A stretch of 64,000 bases of DNA, from the NCBI RefSeq assembly GCF_043944905.1, contig NZ_JBIMSN010000050.1, positions 1 to 64,000 on the forward strand, in the 5' to 3' direction. A model generated the notes under the pieces. That model saw only the letters and a list, made by a program, of their open reading frames with translations, did not search any database and was not told where the DNA came from. Origin of the DNA: Antrihabitans spumae. Lineage in GTDB: Bacteria; Actinomycetota; Actinomycetes; Mycobacteriales; Mycobacteriaceae. Of the stretch, positions 62,633 to 64,000 are shown in pieces. Position 1 is the stretch's first letter. The number at the start of each line of letters is the position of its first letter. The position numbers and the translations under genes were made by a program.

Positions 62633-64000
62633 ATGAAACACTCAGCATCGAGGCGCCGTGGGCGCGCTGCCGGTGCGGTCCTTACCGCCGCCGTTCTTGC
62701 AGCCGGTTGTTCGTCCGGATCGTCGGGATCATCGGACGAATTCTCACTCGACACCCCGACCTCGATCGGTGAATCGCCGAGTGTGATTGCCGGCGTTGCA
62801 TTTCCCGACGACAGTGTCAACCGAGCCGTGGCCAGGCTCGACGATCTCGCCGAGCAGGTGATGGGCAATTCGGGTATTCCCGGTATGGCCATCGCTGTGG
62901 TTCATGGCGGAAAAGTGCTCTACGCCAAAGGATTCGGTGTCCGAGACATCGAGAAAGGCGACAAGGTCGACGCGGACACCGTCTTTCAGGTCGCTTCGGT
63001 CTCGAAGTCGGTGTCGGCGACGGTTGTTGCCAGCGAGGTCACCAAAGGCGATGTCTCGTGGGATTCCAAGGTCAAGGAGTTGATGCCCAACTTCTCCCTC
63101 GCTGATCCATGGGTCTCGGACAACGTGACCGTCGGCGACGGCTTCTCCCACCGCACAGGGCTTCCCGGCGCTGCCGGTGACAAGCTGGAGGATCTCGGCT
63201 TCGACCGTCAGTACATCCTCGACCACCTGCGGATGCACCAGTTGAACCCCTTCCGGATCACGTACAACTACGCCAACTACGGCCTCACCATGGGCGCAGA
63301 GGCTGTGGCGACGAAGGCAGGAAAGGAGTGGGCGGATCTGGCCGAAGAAGCAATCTACAAGCCACTCGGCCTCGACTCCACGAGTTCACGGCACTCCGAC
63401 TTCCTCACCCGGAGCAACCGCGCGACGCTGCACCAGAAGGTCGACGGCCGTTTTGTTCACGACCTCGACCGTGACGCGGATCCGCAAGCTCCCGCGGGTG
63501 GCGTCAGCTCATCGGTGAACGATCTGGCCAAATGGCTGCTGATGGTTCTCGGAAACGGCACCTACGAGGGCAAGCAGATCTACTCGCCCGAATCGTTCCT
63601 GCCCGCAATCTCGCCGCAGGTTGTCGCCCACCCACCGTCGACGCCCGAATCACGAGCCTCCTTCTACGGTTTCGGCTACAACGTCAACACGTCGCCTGCC
63701 GGTCGAACCGGCTTCAATCACTCCGGTGCGTTCCTGTCCGGCGCGGCCACGAATATCCTTGCCCTACCGTCGGCCGACGTCGCCATCGTGACCCTCACGA
63801 ACGCGTGGCCGATCGGAGTTCCTGAGATCGTGAACGAAAGCTTCTCCGATCTCGTGCAATTCGGTTCGATCACGGAGGACTTTACCGCCCTGTTTACCAA
63901 GGTGCTCGGGCCGATTACCGTGCCGGACGGTTCGCTGGTCGGAAAGTCCGCTCCCACCAACCCCGCTCCCGCCAAACCGCTGTCGGAGTACGCAGGCACG
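62633..64000 (+). CDS. Beta-lactamase-family serine hydrolase, lipoprotein, 3' partial
   Basis: 456 codons to the right edge, no stop reached. A lipoprotein signal with lipobox LAAGC (residue 24) is followed by a Ser/Gly linker and a penicillin-binding/esterase-type domain: VSKS SxxK motif in VFQVASVSKSVSAT, the YANYG (YxN) motif, HRTGLPGAAGD loop and a GFNHSGAFLSGAATN late motif. It resembles class C beta-lactamase-like hydrolases with an extra C-terminal domain just beginning at the edge. CAGGGAG lies 7 bases before ATG 62633. Confidence 0.88.
   Translation, partial: MKHSASRRRGRAAGAVLTAAVLAAGCSSGSSGSSDEFSLDTPTSIGESPSVIAGVAFPDDSVNRAVARLDDLAEQVMGNSGIPGMAIAVVHGGKVLYAKGFGVRDIEKGDKVDADTVFQVASVSKSVSATVVASEVTKGDVSWDSKVKELMPNFSLADPWVSDNVTVGDGFSHRTGLPGAAGDKLEDLGFDRQYILDHLRMHQLNPFRITYNYANYGLTMGAEAVATKAGKEWADLAEEAIYKPLGLDSTSSRHSDFLTRSNRATLHQKVDGRFVHDLDRDADPQAPAGGVSSSVNDLAKWLLMVLGNGTYEGKQIYSPESFLPAISPQVVAHPPSTPESRASFYGFGYNVNTSPAGRTGFNHSGAFLSGAATNILALPSADVAIVTLTNAWPIGVPEIVNESFSDLVQFGSITEDFTALFTKVLGPITVPDGSLVGKSAPTNPAPAKPLSEYAGT

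Overview
The window reads as a chromosomal segment of a high-GC, mycolic-acid-type actinobacterium, most likely Rhodococcus or a close relative in Nocardiaceae. The clues are a FurA-KatG pair, a hemophore-like (MHB) secreted protein, a DUF732 secreted protein, F420-type oxidoreductases (LLM and Ddn-like), two ECF42 sigma factors with YCII partners, and frequent GTG starts with ATGA overlaps. No rRNA, tRNA, CRISPR array, prophage or insertion sequence was seen. The density of catabolic clusters, each with its own local regulator, is typical of Rhodococcus.

Positions 1-10144 hold an aromatic-catabolism region: a TfdB/resorcinol-hydroxylase-like flavoprotein (cut by the left edge), maleylacetate reductase and hydroxyquinol 1,2-dioxygenase (lower hydroxyquinol pathway), then an AraC regulator, two SDRs, and a reverse-strand operon (MFS transporter, NMT1-like binding protein without a signal peptide, ornithine-cyclodeaminase-like enzyme) next to a GntR regulator. 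Positions 10192-15225 hold a methyltransferase, an LLM oxidoreductase facing a LysR regulator, and a TetR regulator facing a D-aminoacylase-like amidohydrolase across a pair of mirrored operators.

Positions 15233-32844 form the most coherent block, an allantoin/glyoxylate regulon. An IclR (AllR-like) regulator is followed by a DctA symporter and an MTAP/PNP-like phosphorylase. Next comes the operon AHRP - hyi - glxR - gcl - glycerate kinase fused in frame to allantoicase - allB, then an NCS1 permease, an Asp/Glu-racemase-family protein, pyruvate dehydrogenase E1 (aceE) and pyruvate kinase. The genes lay out a route from allantoin through glyoxylate, tartronate semialdehyde and glycerate to 2-phosphoglycerate, with its own pyruvate kinase and AceE to reach acetyl-CoA; enolase and ureidoglycolate cleavage are not in the window. 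A shared operator of the form TTCC-N7-GGAA lies before iclR, dctA, the AHRP operon and the permease operon.

Positions 32903-39786 carry a Ser/Thr kinase, an esterase, small secreted and hypothetical genes, a remnant of a Na+/H+ antiporter, and a YCII-ECF42 pair. A palindrome-rich repeat region follows, and then a DUF6069 membrane protein that shares an ECF42-like promoter with the YCII gene. Positions 39796-44675 hold a class III aminotransferase, Lrp, APC permease and saccharopine-dehydrogenase-like cluster. After that come glgX, furA-katG, a diguanylate cyclase, a serine-hydrolase lipoprotein with a two-component system, a second YCII-ECF42 set, several small redox/regulator genes, an SDR facing a TetR, a hemophore-like protein, a PLP decarboxylase, and a serine-hydrolase lipoprotein cut by the right edge.

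Several genes are broken by single-base indels in or next to short homopolymers (aceE twice, pyk, the NCS1 permease, a response regulator). Each reads through as a normal full-length protein after one base is corrected, so sequence or assembly error is more likely than real decay.
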